From an uncultured Fidelibacterota bacterium (GTDB taxonomy: Bacteria; Fidelibacterota; Marinisomatia; Marinisomatales; TCS55), in contig CACHMU010000009.1 in the NCBI GenBank assembly GCA_902581045.1, positions 1-38,243 on the forward strand: 38,243 nt of DNA, given 5' to 3'. Below, piece by piece: positions 1 to 9,043 of this stretch. Positions within the stretch are counted from its first letter, which is position 1, and each line of letters starts with the position of its first letter. The notes under the pieces were generated by a model, which was not told the DNA's origin, made no database searches, and worked only from the letters and a program-made list of their open reading frames with translations. A program made the position numbers and the translations under genes.

Positions 1-2898
1 GCTTTTATTCTTGAAGAGGATGGTCGTCTTACTCAACAAATACTTTATGAATATTTAGGTATGAATCTTTCTTATGCTCCAAGAGTTTGGCATGCTAAAG
101 ATGCAACTACTGGTTTAAGAATGCTTTCTGATAGAAGTTATGATTTAGTTATTGTTATGATGAGAATATCAGATATGGATCCAATAACTTTTGGGGAAAA
201 AGTGAAAAATAATTATCCAGACAAGCCAGTTATACTTTTAGCTTTTGACGAATCAGAAATAACGACGCTACCTTATGAAAGAATGAAAAAAACAATAGAT
301 CAAGTATATATTTGGTCAGGTAATGCAAATGTCTTCCCTGCTATTATAAAAAATATCGAAGATAGAATGAATTTAAAACGAGATTATAATATTGCAGATA
401 TTCGCTCGATAATTATGGTTGAAGATGATCCTCGATATTATTCAATAATTCTTCCCTTATTATATAGAACTGCATTAAAACACGCGAGAGATTTGATAAG
501 CAAAAGTTTTTCGGATACTGATAGACTACTTCTTTTTAGAGCAAGACCAAAAATTATTTTGACATCTACCTACGAAGAAGCGATAGAGATTTATAATCAA
601 TATAGAAACAATATTTTAGGATTTATCTCTGATGTTCGGTTTCCTAAAAAAGGAGTAATGGATTCAGATGCAGGATTAAAGTTAATAAAATATATCAGAA
701 ATAAAGATTCTGACATGCCAGTTTTACTCCAATCAACAAATTCTGAGCATAAAAAACATGCAAAAAAAGTTAATGCTTCATTTATAGATAAAAATTCAAC
801 GACCTTGATGCAAGATCTTGAAAGTTTTATAATCAACAATTTTGGTTTTGGGGACTTTATTTTTCGAGATCGAAAAAGAAATGAAATTTCTAGAGCTAAC
901 AACCTCAAGCAGTTCCAAAAAATACTTAAAACTATTCCATCAAAAACTTTGAGATATCACGCATCAAAAAACCATTTTTCTAATTGGCTAGCAGTGAGAG
1001 GTGAGTTTAATATTGCTTCAAATCTAAGACCTATTAAAATAAGTGATTTTAATAATATAGAAGATTTGCGTAAAGTAATACTTGACCATTTAGAATCTGG
1101 TGTAAATACAAGAAGCAGAAGAAGTTTGGTCCAATACAACGCAGAGTCAAAAGGTGAAGATATTGACTTTGTTAGACTGTCTACTGGTTCGCTAGGGGGC
1201 AAAGCAAGAGGTTTGGCTTTTGCCATAAATTTAATTAATGAGAGTGGCTTAAATAAAAAATTTGATAAAATAAATTTAAGAGTTCCAAAGGTTGCAGTAA
1301 TTGGCACAGATGAATTCGATTATTTTATGAATGAAAACAACTTATGGAAGATTGCATTTGCTAAAAATAAATCAGACAAATCAATCATTAATTCATTCTT
1401 AAAAGGCTCCCTGAGTAAAGAATTAACTAAAACGCTTTCAAAATACCTATCAACTATACGTTTTCCACTTGCGATTCGTTCATCAAGTTTGCTTGAAGAT
1501 TCTCAATACCAACCTTTGGCTGGTATGTATGCAACTTATATGCTACCAAATTCTAATAAGTCAAAAACAATAAGATTAGAAGAACTAACTAAAGCAATAA
1601 AGCTTGTCTATGCATCAACATACTTAAAAGAACCCAAATCTTTAATTGAAGGTTCAGTCCACCATCATGAAGAGGAAAAGATGGCTGTCATCGTTATGGA
1701 GTTAGTTGGAAAATCTCACGCAAATCGCTTTTATCCTTCAGCAAGCGGCTTAGCTCAAAGCTTTAATTATTATCCAGTGTCATATATGAAAAGAAAAGAA
1801 GGTGTAGCATATTTAGCATTGGGACTTGGAAGAACCATCGCAGAAGGCGAAAAATCTCTTAGATTTTCACCCAAGTACCCTGGTATAATCCCTCAATATT
1901 TTTCTGTACGTTCTACAATTGATAATTCTCAAAATCAATTTTATGCATTAGACCTTAATAAAGGAATGAAACTCCTTAAACATGGCTTAGATGAAAATAC
2001 GTCACTATTTGACTTAAATATTGCTGAAAAAGATGGCGAATTAGACTGGTCTGCAAGTGTCGTATCAAATGAAGATAATGTTGTTAGAGATTCACTTCGC
2101 TTTGATGGAACGAGAGTGATCACTTTTCCCTCATTATTAAAATGGAAAACCTTGCCAATAACTGACCTACTATTAGATTTACTAAAGTTGGGTGAATCTT
2201 CCTTAGGATGTCCTGTTGAAATAGAATTTGCAATCAATATGCATGATACTGAAGAAACTTTAACTGATTTTTGCTTATTACAAATTAAACCAATGGTTGT
2301 TGGCGGTTTAGATCGAATACAAGATTTTGATTCTATTCAAAAGAAAAATATTCTATGTAAAAGCTCTGTTGCTTTAGGAAATGGATTAATTGAAAATATC
2401 AATAATTTAATTATTGTAGATCCTAAAAATTTCGATCCAAGTAAAACAAAATTAATTGCTAAACAGATTGAAAAGATTAACAATGAATTAAGTGATCTTG
2501 AACAATATGTACTTATTGGCCCTGGTAGATGGGGATCGGCTGACCCATGGCTTGGAATACCTGTTGAATGGGATCAAATTTCTAAGGCAAAAGTGATTGT
2601 TGAATATGGAATGGATTCATTCCCAGTAGATCCATCATTTGGGAGCCATTTCTTTCAGAATGTAACTTCTATGAGGATAGGATATTTTACTATCAATCAT
2701 AAGAAAAGATCAGACAAGATTGATATGGATTGGATCAATACTCAACAAGTAAAGAAAAAGTCAAAATATATTAAATGGATTAAGCTAGATAAGCCAATTA
2801 CAGTAACAATTGATGGCCAAACAGGTGAGGGAAATATAATTAAGCCCTTAGAGCCAATTGAAGAAAAAATGGATGAACACGAGACTTCAGGAATATAA
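1..2898 (+). CDS. Receiver-receiver-PEP/pyruvate-binding domain signalling protein (5' partial)
   Basis: The frame is open from base 1, so the true start lies just outside the window. The residues before the Met at 61 read as the first strand of a receiver domain. Numbering from that Met, residues 1-105 are a receiver-like fold in which Met33 sits where the phospho-Asp should be, and the conserved Lys is also missing. Residues 113-260 are a second receiver with an acidic pocket (E121, D122, D123), probable phospho-Asp D191, S225/T226 and K244. From about 370 onwards comes a PEP synthase/PPDK N-terminal (ATP-grasp-like) domain, with GSLGGKARGLAF (377-387) and RSSSLLEDS (473-481). The C-terminal part has GPGRWGSADPW (820-830) and GSHFFQN (861-867). 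No phosphohistidine swivel domain and no PEP-utilising TIM barrel is present, so it is not a working PEP synthase. A signalling or phosphotransfer role is inferred; the substrate is unknown. Confidence 0.85.
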   Translation, partial: AFILEEDGRLTQQILYEYLGMNLSYAPRVWHAKDATTGLRMLSDRSYDLVIVMMRISDMDPITFGEKVKNNYPDKPVILLAFDESEITTLPYERMKKTIDQVYIWSGNANVFPAIIKNIEDRMNLKRDYNIADIRSIIMVEDDPRYYSIILPLLYRTALKHARDLISKSFSDTDRLLLFRARPKIILTSTYEEAIEIYNQYRNNILGFISDVRFPKKGVMDSDAGLKLIKYIRNKDSDMPVLLQSTNSEHKKHAKKVNASFIDKNSTTLMQDLESFIINNFGFGDFIFRDRKRNEISRANNLKQFQKILKTIPSKTLRYHASKNHFSNWLAVRGEFNIASNLRPIKISDFNNIEDLRKVILDHLESGVNTRSRRSLVQYNAESKGEDIDFVRLSTGSLGGKARGLAFAINLINESGLNKKFDKINLRVPKVAVIGTDEFDYFMNENNLWKIAFAKNKSDKSIINSFLKGSLSKELTKTLSKYLSTIRFPLAIRSSSLLEDSQYQPLAGMYATYMLPNSNKSKTIRLEELTKAIKLVYASTYLKEPKSLIEGSVHHHEEEKMAVIVMELVGKSHANRFYPSASGLAQSFNYYPVSYMKRKEGVAYLALGLGRTIAEGEKSLRFSPKYPGIIPQYFSVRSTIDNSQNQFYALDLNKGMKLLKHGLDENTSLFDLNIAEKDGELDWSASVVSNEDNVVRDSLRFDGTRVITFPSLLKWKTLPITDLLLDLLKLGESSLGCPVEIEFAINMHDTEETLTDFCLLQIKPMVVGGLDRIQDFDSIQKKNILCKSSVALGNGLIENINNLIIVDPKNFDPSKTKLIAKQIEKINNELSDLEQYVLIGPGRWGSADPWLGIPVEWDQISKAKVIVEYGMDSFPVDPSFGSHFFQNVTSMRIGYFTINHKKRSDKIDMDWINTQQVKKKSKYIKWIKLDKPITVTIDGQTGEGNIIKPLEPIEEKMDEHETSGI

Positions 2899-2906
2899 AG
2901 AGATTC

Positions 2907-4253
<1,347 letters not shown>

Positions 4254-4329
4254 CTAATAAAATGAACTGTTAATAGTAAACCAAAAATTTCGATGGAAAT
4301 TAAATGTTTATTCTTAAAAATCTCATATA

Positions 4330-4351
4330 AATTGTTTGAACTAAAACAATT
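4330..4351. promoter_or_regulatory. Perfect 8-bp inverted repeat between gdhA and tRNA-Met
   Basis: AATTGTTT and AAACAATT are perfect inverted arms separated by GAACTA. The spacing (TTGTTT-N6-AAACAA) resembles sites for dimeric helix-turn-helix regulators such as the CRP/FNR superfamily. It sits between the divergent gdhA and tRNA genes and overlaps the -35-like box of the tRNA. No T-tract follows on either strand, so a terminator is unlikely. The function is inferred. Confidence 0.35.
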
Positions 4352-4365
4352 AAAAAGAGTAATTT
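4336..4365 (+). promoter_or_regulatory. Candidate sigma70-like promoter for tRNA-Met
   Basis: TTGAAC (4336-4341) and TAATTT (4360-4365) are separated by 18 nt, and would start transcription about 20 nt before the tRNA. Both boxes are imperfect and the region is AT-rich, so chance matches are easy. Confidence 0.3.
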
Positions 4366-4390
4366 TTTCTACCTCTTTAAAAATAAAAAT

Positions 4391-4464
4391 GGCGGAGTAG
4401 CTCAGCTGGTTAGAGCAGTGGAATCATAATCCACGTGTCGGGGGTTCAAGTCCCTCCTCCGCTA
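4391..4464 (+). tRNA. tRNA-Met (anticodon CAU), elongator type
   Basis: A full cloverleaf folds by eye. Acceptor GGCGGAG pairs with CTCCGCT (the G1-U72 pair is a wobble). The D arm is GCTC/GAGC. The anticodon stem GTGGA/TCCAC carries loop ATCATAA with CAT at 4425-4427. The variable loop is GTGTC, the T arm GGGGG/CCCTC has loop TTCAAGT, and the discriminator is A. CCA is not encoded (the gene is followed by CTA). A paired acceptor end with G1 argues against the initiator tRNA. The overall sequence resembles elongator tRNA-Met rather than the lysidine-modified tRNA-Ile2, which also has a CAU anticodon. Confidence 0.95.
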
Positions 4465-4569
4465 CTATCTTTTTTCTTATATAAATAGCCCCATATTAGT
4501 GAACAATGGCGGTATTTTATTAAGGAGTTTCTGAATAAATTTCTGTAATAAAGCTTACTAAACAGCCAA

Positions 4570-4598
4570 TTGAATCTTGAGAGTATTTGTTTTAGATT
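4570..4598 (+). promoter_or_regulatory. Candidate promoter for the outer-membrane-barrel gene
   Basis: TTGAAT (4570-4575) and TAGATT (4593-4598) are separated by exactly 17 nt. They would give a start near 4605, just before the strong Shine-Dalgarno at about 4614-4620. Each box matches the sigma70 consensus at four of six positions. Confidence 0.35.
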
Positions 4599-4629
4599 AA
4601 AGTTCAAATACCAAAGGAGAATCTATAAA

Positions 4630-5151
4630 ATGAAAAAAATTAGTTTTTTATTAATTACTATCAGCACAATTGTATCTGCTCAGTTACGACTTGGAGCAGA
4701 TATCAGTAGAGAAATGGATGTTAGCCTTGCTGGCTTTGGTGGTGAAAGTGAAAAAGCTGAAGGAATGGGCTTTACACTTGGCTATGAACAAATGCTTTTA
4801 AGTTTAGTTGGTGTTGGAGCTGAATATTCATTAGCTGGAGACGAAGGTATTGATATGCTCTATGGCTATGCTGTTGGCAAAATACCTGTTGGGATGCCAA
4901 TGATGAGAGGTGTCATACGTGTTGGATATTCAATGCCGATGGGTGATGGAGCTGATGCTTATGATCCTGGCTTGGCTTTTGGTGGTGGTTTGAGAATTAA
5001 ACCACCCATTCTTCCTATTGGATTAGAAGCATTATACACCATTCATAATCTGGAGATGAAATCTACAGGAGATGAACTTGGTGATGCGCTTTCGGGCCTG
5101 ATTGAAGTAAAATATAATGTTTTTACAATTACAGCTACATATTCCTTCTAA
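4630..5151 (+). CDS. Small secreted outer-membrane beta-barrel-like protein
   Basis: 173 aa from the ATG at 4630. This start is chosen because AAAGGAG lies about 9 nt upstream and the N-terminus MKKISFLLITISTIVSA is a clean Sec signal peptide with probable cleavage before QLR. Translation from an earlier in-frame ATG at 4570 would bury the signal and is rejected. The mature part alternates glycine-rich and hydrophobic strands (for example GFTLGYEQMLLSLVGVGAEY, then GVIRVGYSMPM and GLAFGGGLRIK) and ends in an aromatic residue (TATYSF), as many outer-membrane barrels do. The size would suit a barrel of about eight strands. No specific family is recognised. The gene stands alone with its own terminator at 5176-5212. 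Confidence 0.75.
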   Translation: MKKISFLLITISTIVSAQLRLGADISREMDVSLAGFGGESEKAEGMGFTLGYEQMLLSLVGVGAEYSLAGDEGIDMLYGYAVGKIPVGMPMMRGVIRVGYSMPMGDGADAYDPGLAFGGGLRIKPPILPIGLEALYTIHNLEMKSTGDELGDALSGLIEVKYNVFTITATYSF

Positions 5152-5175
5152 TTAAAACTAAAATAGAACTATTAT

Positions 5176-5212
5176 AAAAAAAGCCCTGTTACATTAAAGC
5201 AGGGCTTTTTTA
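5176..5212. terminator. Bidirectional intrinsic terminator
   Basis: AAAAAGCCCTG and CAGGGCTTTTT form a perfect stem with an 11-nt loop. T-runs on both strands serve the barrel gene (+) and the SGNH hydrolase gene (-). The stop codon of the latter lies in the T-tract. Confidence 0.92.
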
Positions 5213-5956
5213 TTTCAACAACATTTTGTCAACAATCGCTTGACACTTGGCAGCTGTATCTTTTTCAACCATCATTAAGAATATTTTTTTACCATATTCA
5301 TCTTTTCTGTCAAACCTTCTAGGTAATCCTAAAGGGCTTTTTCCTGTTAAAATCTTGTAAAAAACGCATGCTGCTAAATATGACCCAACTGCAGATGGAT
5401 GTTTATTATCGCTAGTAAAAATTGGAATTTCCGGATGTTTTTCTTGAAATAATCGAAATGCAGTACCAACTGGAGCAATTGGTGAACTTGTTTTTACTGA
5501 AATAGGTTCCAATGCATTTTGAATCGGGTCAGCGCTTTTATACTTCTTATTAAAAATTGCTGGAAACATCCACGTTCCATAGATAATCGCCTGACCTTGA
5601 TTTGATTTTATCAATTGGATGAAACGGTTAAAATATTCTCTAGACTCTTTAGTCTTTAATATTGGATTAGAACTATAATCCTGCAAAATAATTTTTGAAA
5701 ACGTCCCACTCTCAATTAATTTTTTAGTATTTAATTTTTTTTCTCCAAACCAATGCTGCTTAAGCGATGCTCCTCCAGCTGTTGATTGATGGATATCAAG
5801 ATAAATTTCTTTTTCTGCTGCCATAGATTCAACAATAGAAGGAAGATTCCAATAGAAGGTGAAACTGTTTCCTACAAAAAGTATTTTTTCTTTATTTTGA
5901 GAAAAAATTGAAGAAAAGATGAAAAGCGCTAAAAGGTTTAATCTGAAAAATTTCAT
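5210..5956 (-). CDS. Secreted SGNH/GDSL-type hydrolase
   Basis: 248 aa with a Sec signal peptide (MKFFRLNLLALFIFSSIFSQ). SGNH-fold signatures are visible. Block I is ILFVGNSFTF with nucleophile Ser31. A block II-like glycine is in STAGGASLKQHW (about 59-69). A block III-like strand is IILQDYSSNP (89-98). The C-terminal catalytic pair D183-x-x-H186 is in SDNKHPSAVGSY. The closest recognisable type is the SGNH group that includes DUF4886-like proteins. The expected activity is ester hydrolysis, perhaps sugar or lipid deacylation, in the periplasm or outside the cell; the substrate cannot be told. The gene is monocistronic, divergent from the M16 peptidase, and ends inside a shared terminator. 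Confidence 0.8.
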   Translation of the reverse strand: MKFFRLNLLALFIFSSIFSQNKEKILFVGNSFTFYWNLPSIVESMAAEKEIYLDIHQSTAGGASLKQHWFGEKKLNTKKLIESGTFSKIILQDYSSNPILKTKESREYFNRFIQLIKSNQGQAIIYGTWMFPAIFNKKYKSADPIQNALEPISVKTSSPIAPVGTAFRLFQEKHPEIPIFTSDNKHPSAVGSYLAACVFYKILTGKSPLGLPRRFDRKDEYGKKIFLMMVEKDTAAKCQAIVDKMLLK

Positions 5957-6158
5957 CTTAGTGTATTTCCTTTATTCAATTAAGAAGAATAAAAAATATT
6001 TTTGAGTTCATTTGCTTCTATGTAGTACTTTTTAAACTCAAATATTTAGTAGAAAGTTAATTTTAATATGTTCAGTGAATCAAATAATGTAAATTTTAAT
6101 AATATAAATTTTATATTTTGCACCATTCAAAAATTGTTACATTTTTAGGAGAATTTAA
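5957..6158. other. Divergent intergenic region
   Basis: This 202-bp, very AT-rich stretch must hold the promoters of the SGNH hydrolase (-) and the M16 peptidase (+). No promoter boxes stand out from the background. The only clear element is AGGAG at about 6148-6152 before the M16 start. I see no small gene or RNA here. Confidence 0.6.
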
Positions 6159-8975
6159 ATGCTTAAGAAAACTCTAAATTTTATTCCATTACTTTTTATC
6201 TTATTCATTGGTTGCAATGAAAGAGAGAAAACCCCATTTAAAATAGATTATGAGAAATATCAATTAGACAATGGTTTGACCATTATTCTCCATGAAGATA
6301 AATCAGATCCAATAGTTGGTATCGCCATACAATATCATGTAGGATCTAATCGTGAAATTCCTGGCAGAACTGGTTTTGCTCATCTATTCGAACATATGTT
6401 ATTCCAAGAATCGCAACATGTAGGTCAAGATCAATTTTTTAAGATCATCCAAAATGCTGGTGGCACATTAAATGGAGGTACTAGCAAAGATGGGACCGTT
6501 TATTATGAGGTCATTCCTAAAAATGCACTTGAAACGGCTCTTTGGTTAGAATCTGATAGAATGGGCTGGCTATTATCAACTGTAACTCAAGCGGCTTTTG
6601 AAAACCAACAAGAGGTTGTTCAAAATGAAAAACGTCAAAGAGTAGATAATCGCCCTTATGGTCATTCAAATTATGTTATGATCAAAAATATGTACCCTGA
6701 AGACCATCCTTATAATTGGACAACAATTGGAGAATTAGAAGATCTGCAAAACGCTACTTTGACTGACGTACGAGAATTTTATGAGCAATGGTATGGCCCT
6801 AATAATGCCACAATGGTAATAGCAGGAGATATTAATAAACGTGAAGTGAAATCTTTAGTAGAAAAATACTTTGGTGAAATTAAACCTGGACCTGATAATG
6901 GTGACCCAGAACCTCAACTAGTTAAACTAAGCAAGACAAAAAAGGTTTACCATGAAGATAATTTTGCACGTTCTCCTCGTTTAACAATGAATTTTGCATC
7001 AGTTGATCAACGTCACTTTGATGCGCCTGCGCTTGAACTACTAGGTCAACTTTTAGGAGATGGTAAAAAATCACCTCTTTATAAAGTTATCGTTGAAGAA
7101 AAAAAATTAGCTCCTTCAGTCTATGCTCGTAGTGGGACTCAAGAAGTTGCGGGTACGTTTGATGTTGTTTTAACAGGATTTCCATCAACAAATCTTACTG
7201 CAGCTGAAAATGCTATTTTTGAAGCATTTGAGCGCTTTGAGATAGATGGTTTTACTACCGAAGATTTAGAAAGATTAAAAGCGAAGTATGAAACAAGTTT
7301 TTATAATGGCATTTCATCTGTGCTCGGTAAGGGATATCAATTAGCATATTACAATGAATACTATGGTTCACCTGATGCAATAGCGGTTGAACTCCAAAAA
7401 GTTCTTGATGTAAATATAAGTGATGTCAAAAGAGTATATGAGAAGTATGTCAAAAATCAAAATTACGTCTTGACGAGTTTTGTTCCCCGAGGTAAAGTTG
7501 ACCTCGTAGCTGACGGGTCTGAATTATTTCCAATTAAAGAAGAGAAAATCGTTAAAAATGTAACTAAGTCAGCAGGGTCTGGCGGAATGGATATTGCTAA
7601 AATACCCTCTACTTTCGATAGATCTTCGAAACCAATAGATGGTCCGCAACCAAGACTTAATCTACCTAAGGTATGGAAACACGATTATGAAAAGGGAATT
7701 GCAATCTATGGAGCAAAACATGATGAATTGCCTCTTGTAAGTTTTGGTATAACTATTGAAGGTGGAATGCTTTTAGATGACCCAAATAAAATTGGAGTAG
7801 CGAATCTTGTTACTGATATCATGATGCAGGGCACTGCAAATAAAACACCAATCGAATTAGAAGAAGCAATTGATGCCCTCGGCTCTTCTATAAATATGTC
7901 TACGGGAAAACAATCAATTAATATCAATGTAAACACTCTAAAAAGAAATTTTTTGCCAACTTTGGCCCTTGTTGAAGAAATACTTTTTGAACCAAGATGG
8001 GATTCCAACGAGTTTGAAAGAGTTAAACGTCAAACCGCTGAATTAATTAAAAGAAGAAGCGCTGTTCCTTCTACAATTGCATCTAGAGTATTTAATAAGT
8101 TGAATTATGGCTCTCATATTCTTGCTAATACAACTCTTGGAACAGTCGAAAGTGTACAGTCAATAAGCCTAGATGATTTGAAAAACTACGTTAATGCTAG
8201 TTTTTCTGTAGATCTAGCTACGATTAGTATCGTAGGAGATATTAGCCGCAGTGAGGCTGTTAATGCCTTTAAAAACATAGTTAATAGATGGGATGCTAAG
8301 GAAGTTGACTTTCCTAACTATCAAATTCCGTCACCAAATAAGAATGCTAAAGTATATTTTGTAGATGTTCCGAATGCTAAGCAATCTGAAATTAGAATAG
8401 GATATTTAGGAATTCCTCGAACGCATGAGGATTTTTATTCGACTACGATTATGAATATGAAACTTGGAGGAAACTTTAGCGGTGATGTGAATATGGTTTT
8501 AAGAGAGGAAAAAGGATTTACATATGGTGCTAGAACGGGCTTTTCTGGATCAAAATTTCCAGGAACTTTTACAGCATCTTCTGCAGTACGATCAAATACA
8601 ACTGAAGAATCAGTTAATATTTTTAAAACACTGTTAACCAATTACAGTAATCCAATTACTGAAGAAGATCTTGAATTCACTAAAAATGTTACTCTAAAAT
8701 CAAATGCTCGCCGCTTTGAAACACTTGGTGCACTTCGAGGAATGATTGCAAATATTGCCACCTATGGTCTTCCCTTTGATTATATAAAAAATGAAGAAGA
8801 TCAAGTCCGTAATATGACGATTCAAAGTCATAATGAATTAGTCAAAAAATATATTCGTCCTGATGAGATGATTTATTTAGTTGTTGGTGATGCAAAAACT
8901 CAAATGGATGGGCTGAAATCTTTAGGATATGGAGATCCAGTTCTACTAAACGAAAACGGCTCTCGAGTTAGATAA
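6159..8975 (+). CDS. M16 family zinc metallopeptidase lipoprotein, two-domain fused form
   Basis: 938 aa. The N-terminus is a lipoprotein signal with lipobox FIGC (Cys19), so it is probably anchored in the envelope facing the periplasm. The first M16 half (about 30-270) has the inverted zinc motif HLFEH (75-79) and the probable third ligand E157 in QNEKRQR, and should be catalytic. A middle M16 C-type domain follows. The second half, from about residue 505 (SFGITIEGGMLLDD), has the same fold but no HxxEH and is structural. One chain therefore combines the active and inactive subunits that some bacteria encode as separate genes. The role is likely degradation of peptides in the envelope. The ATG is supported by AGGAG 7 nt upstream, and a terminator follows at 9003-9035. 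Confidence 0.92.
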   Translation: MLKKTLNFIPLLFILFIGCNEREKTPFKIDYEKYQLDNGLTIILHEDKSDPIVGIAIQYHVGSNREIPGRTGFAHLFEHMLFQESQHVGQDQFFKIIQNAGGTLNGGTSKDGTVYYEVIPKNALETALWLESDRMGWLLSTVTQAAFENQQEVVQNEKRQRVDNRPYGHSNYVMIKNMYPEDHPYNWTTIGELEDLQNATLTDVREFYEQWYGPNNATMVIAGDINKREVKSLVEKYFGEIKPGPDNGDPEPQLVKLSKTKKVYHEDNFARSPRLTMNFASVDQRHFDAPALELLGQLLGDGKKSPLYKVIVEEKKLAPSVYARSGTQEVAGTFDVVLTGFPSTNLTAAENAIFEAFERFEIDGFTTEDLERLKAKYETSFYNGISSVLGKGYQLAYYNEYYGSPDAIAVELQKVLDVNISDVKRVYEKYVKNQNYVLTSFVPRGKVDLVADGSELFPIKEEKIVKNVTKSAGSGGMDIAKIPSTFDRSSKPIDGPQPRLNLPKVWKHDYEKGIAIYGAKHDELPLVSFGITIEGGMLLDDPNKIGVANLVTDIMMQGTANKTPIELEEAIDALGSSINMSTGKQSININVNTLKRNFLPTLALVEEILFEPRWDSNEFERVKRQTAELIKRRSAVPSTIASRVFNKLNYGSHILANTTLGTVESVQSISLDDLKNYVNASFSVDLATISIVGDISRSEAVNAFKNIVNRWDAKEVDFPNYQIPSPNKNAKVYFVDVPNAKQSEIRIGYLGIPRTHEDFYSTTIMNMKLGGNFSGDVNMVLREEKGFTYGARTGFSGSKFPGTFTASSAVRSNTTEESVNIFKTLLTNYSNPITEEDLEFTKNVTLKSNARRFETLGALRGMIANIATYGLPFDYIKNEEDQVRNMTIQSHNELVKKYIRPDEMIYLVVGDAKTQMDGLKSLGYGDPVLLNENGSRVR

Positions 8976-9002
8976 TATTTTTCTAAATCATTAAATACTA
9001 GG

Positions 9003-9035
9003 AACCCCTTCATTTATTTTTTGAGGGGGTTTTTA
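9003..9035 (+). terminator. Intrinsic terminator after the M16 gene
   Basis: AACCCCTTCA pairs with TGAGGGGGTT (one G-U pair), followed by a T-run. It ends about 9 nt before the start codon of the next gene on the same strand. Confidence 0.88.
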
Positions 9036-9043
9036 TTATTCTT

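Noticed and set aside
4391-4464. Possibility that the CAU tRNA is tRNA-Ile2 or initiator tRNA
   Set aside because: The body sequence matches elongator tRNA-Met, and the acceptor end is paired (G-U), unlike the unpaired C1-A72 of initiators. A tRNA classifier could confirm.
4570-4629. Earlier ATG for the outer-membrane-barrel gene
   Set aside because: The 20 extra residues are charged, precede a complete signal peptide and lack a Shine-Dalgarno, whereas the ATG at 4630 has AAAGGAG.
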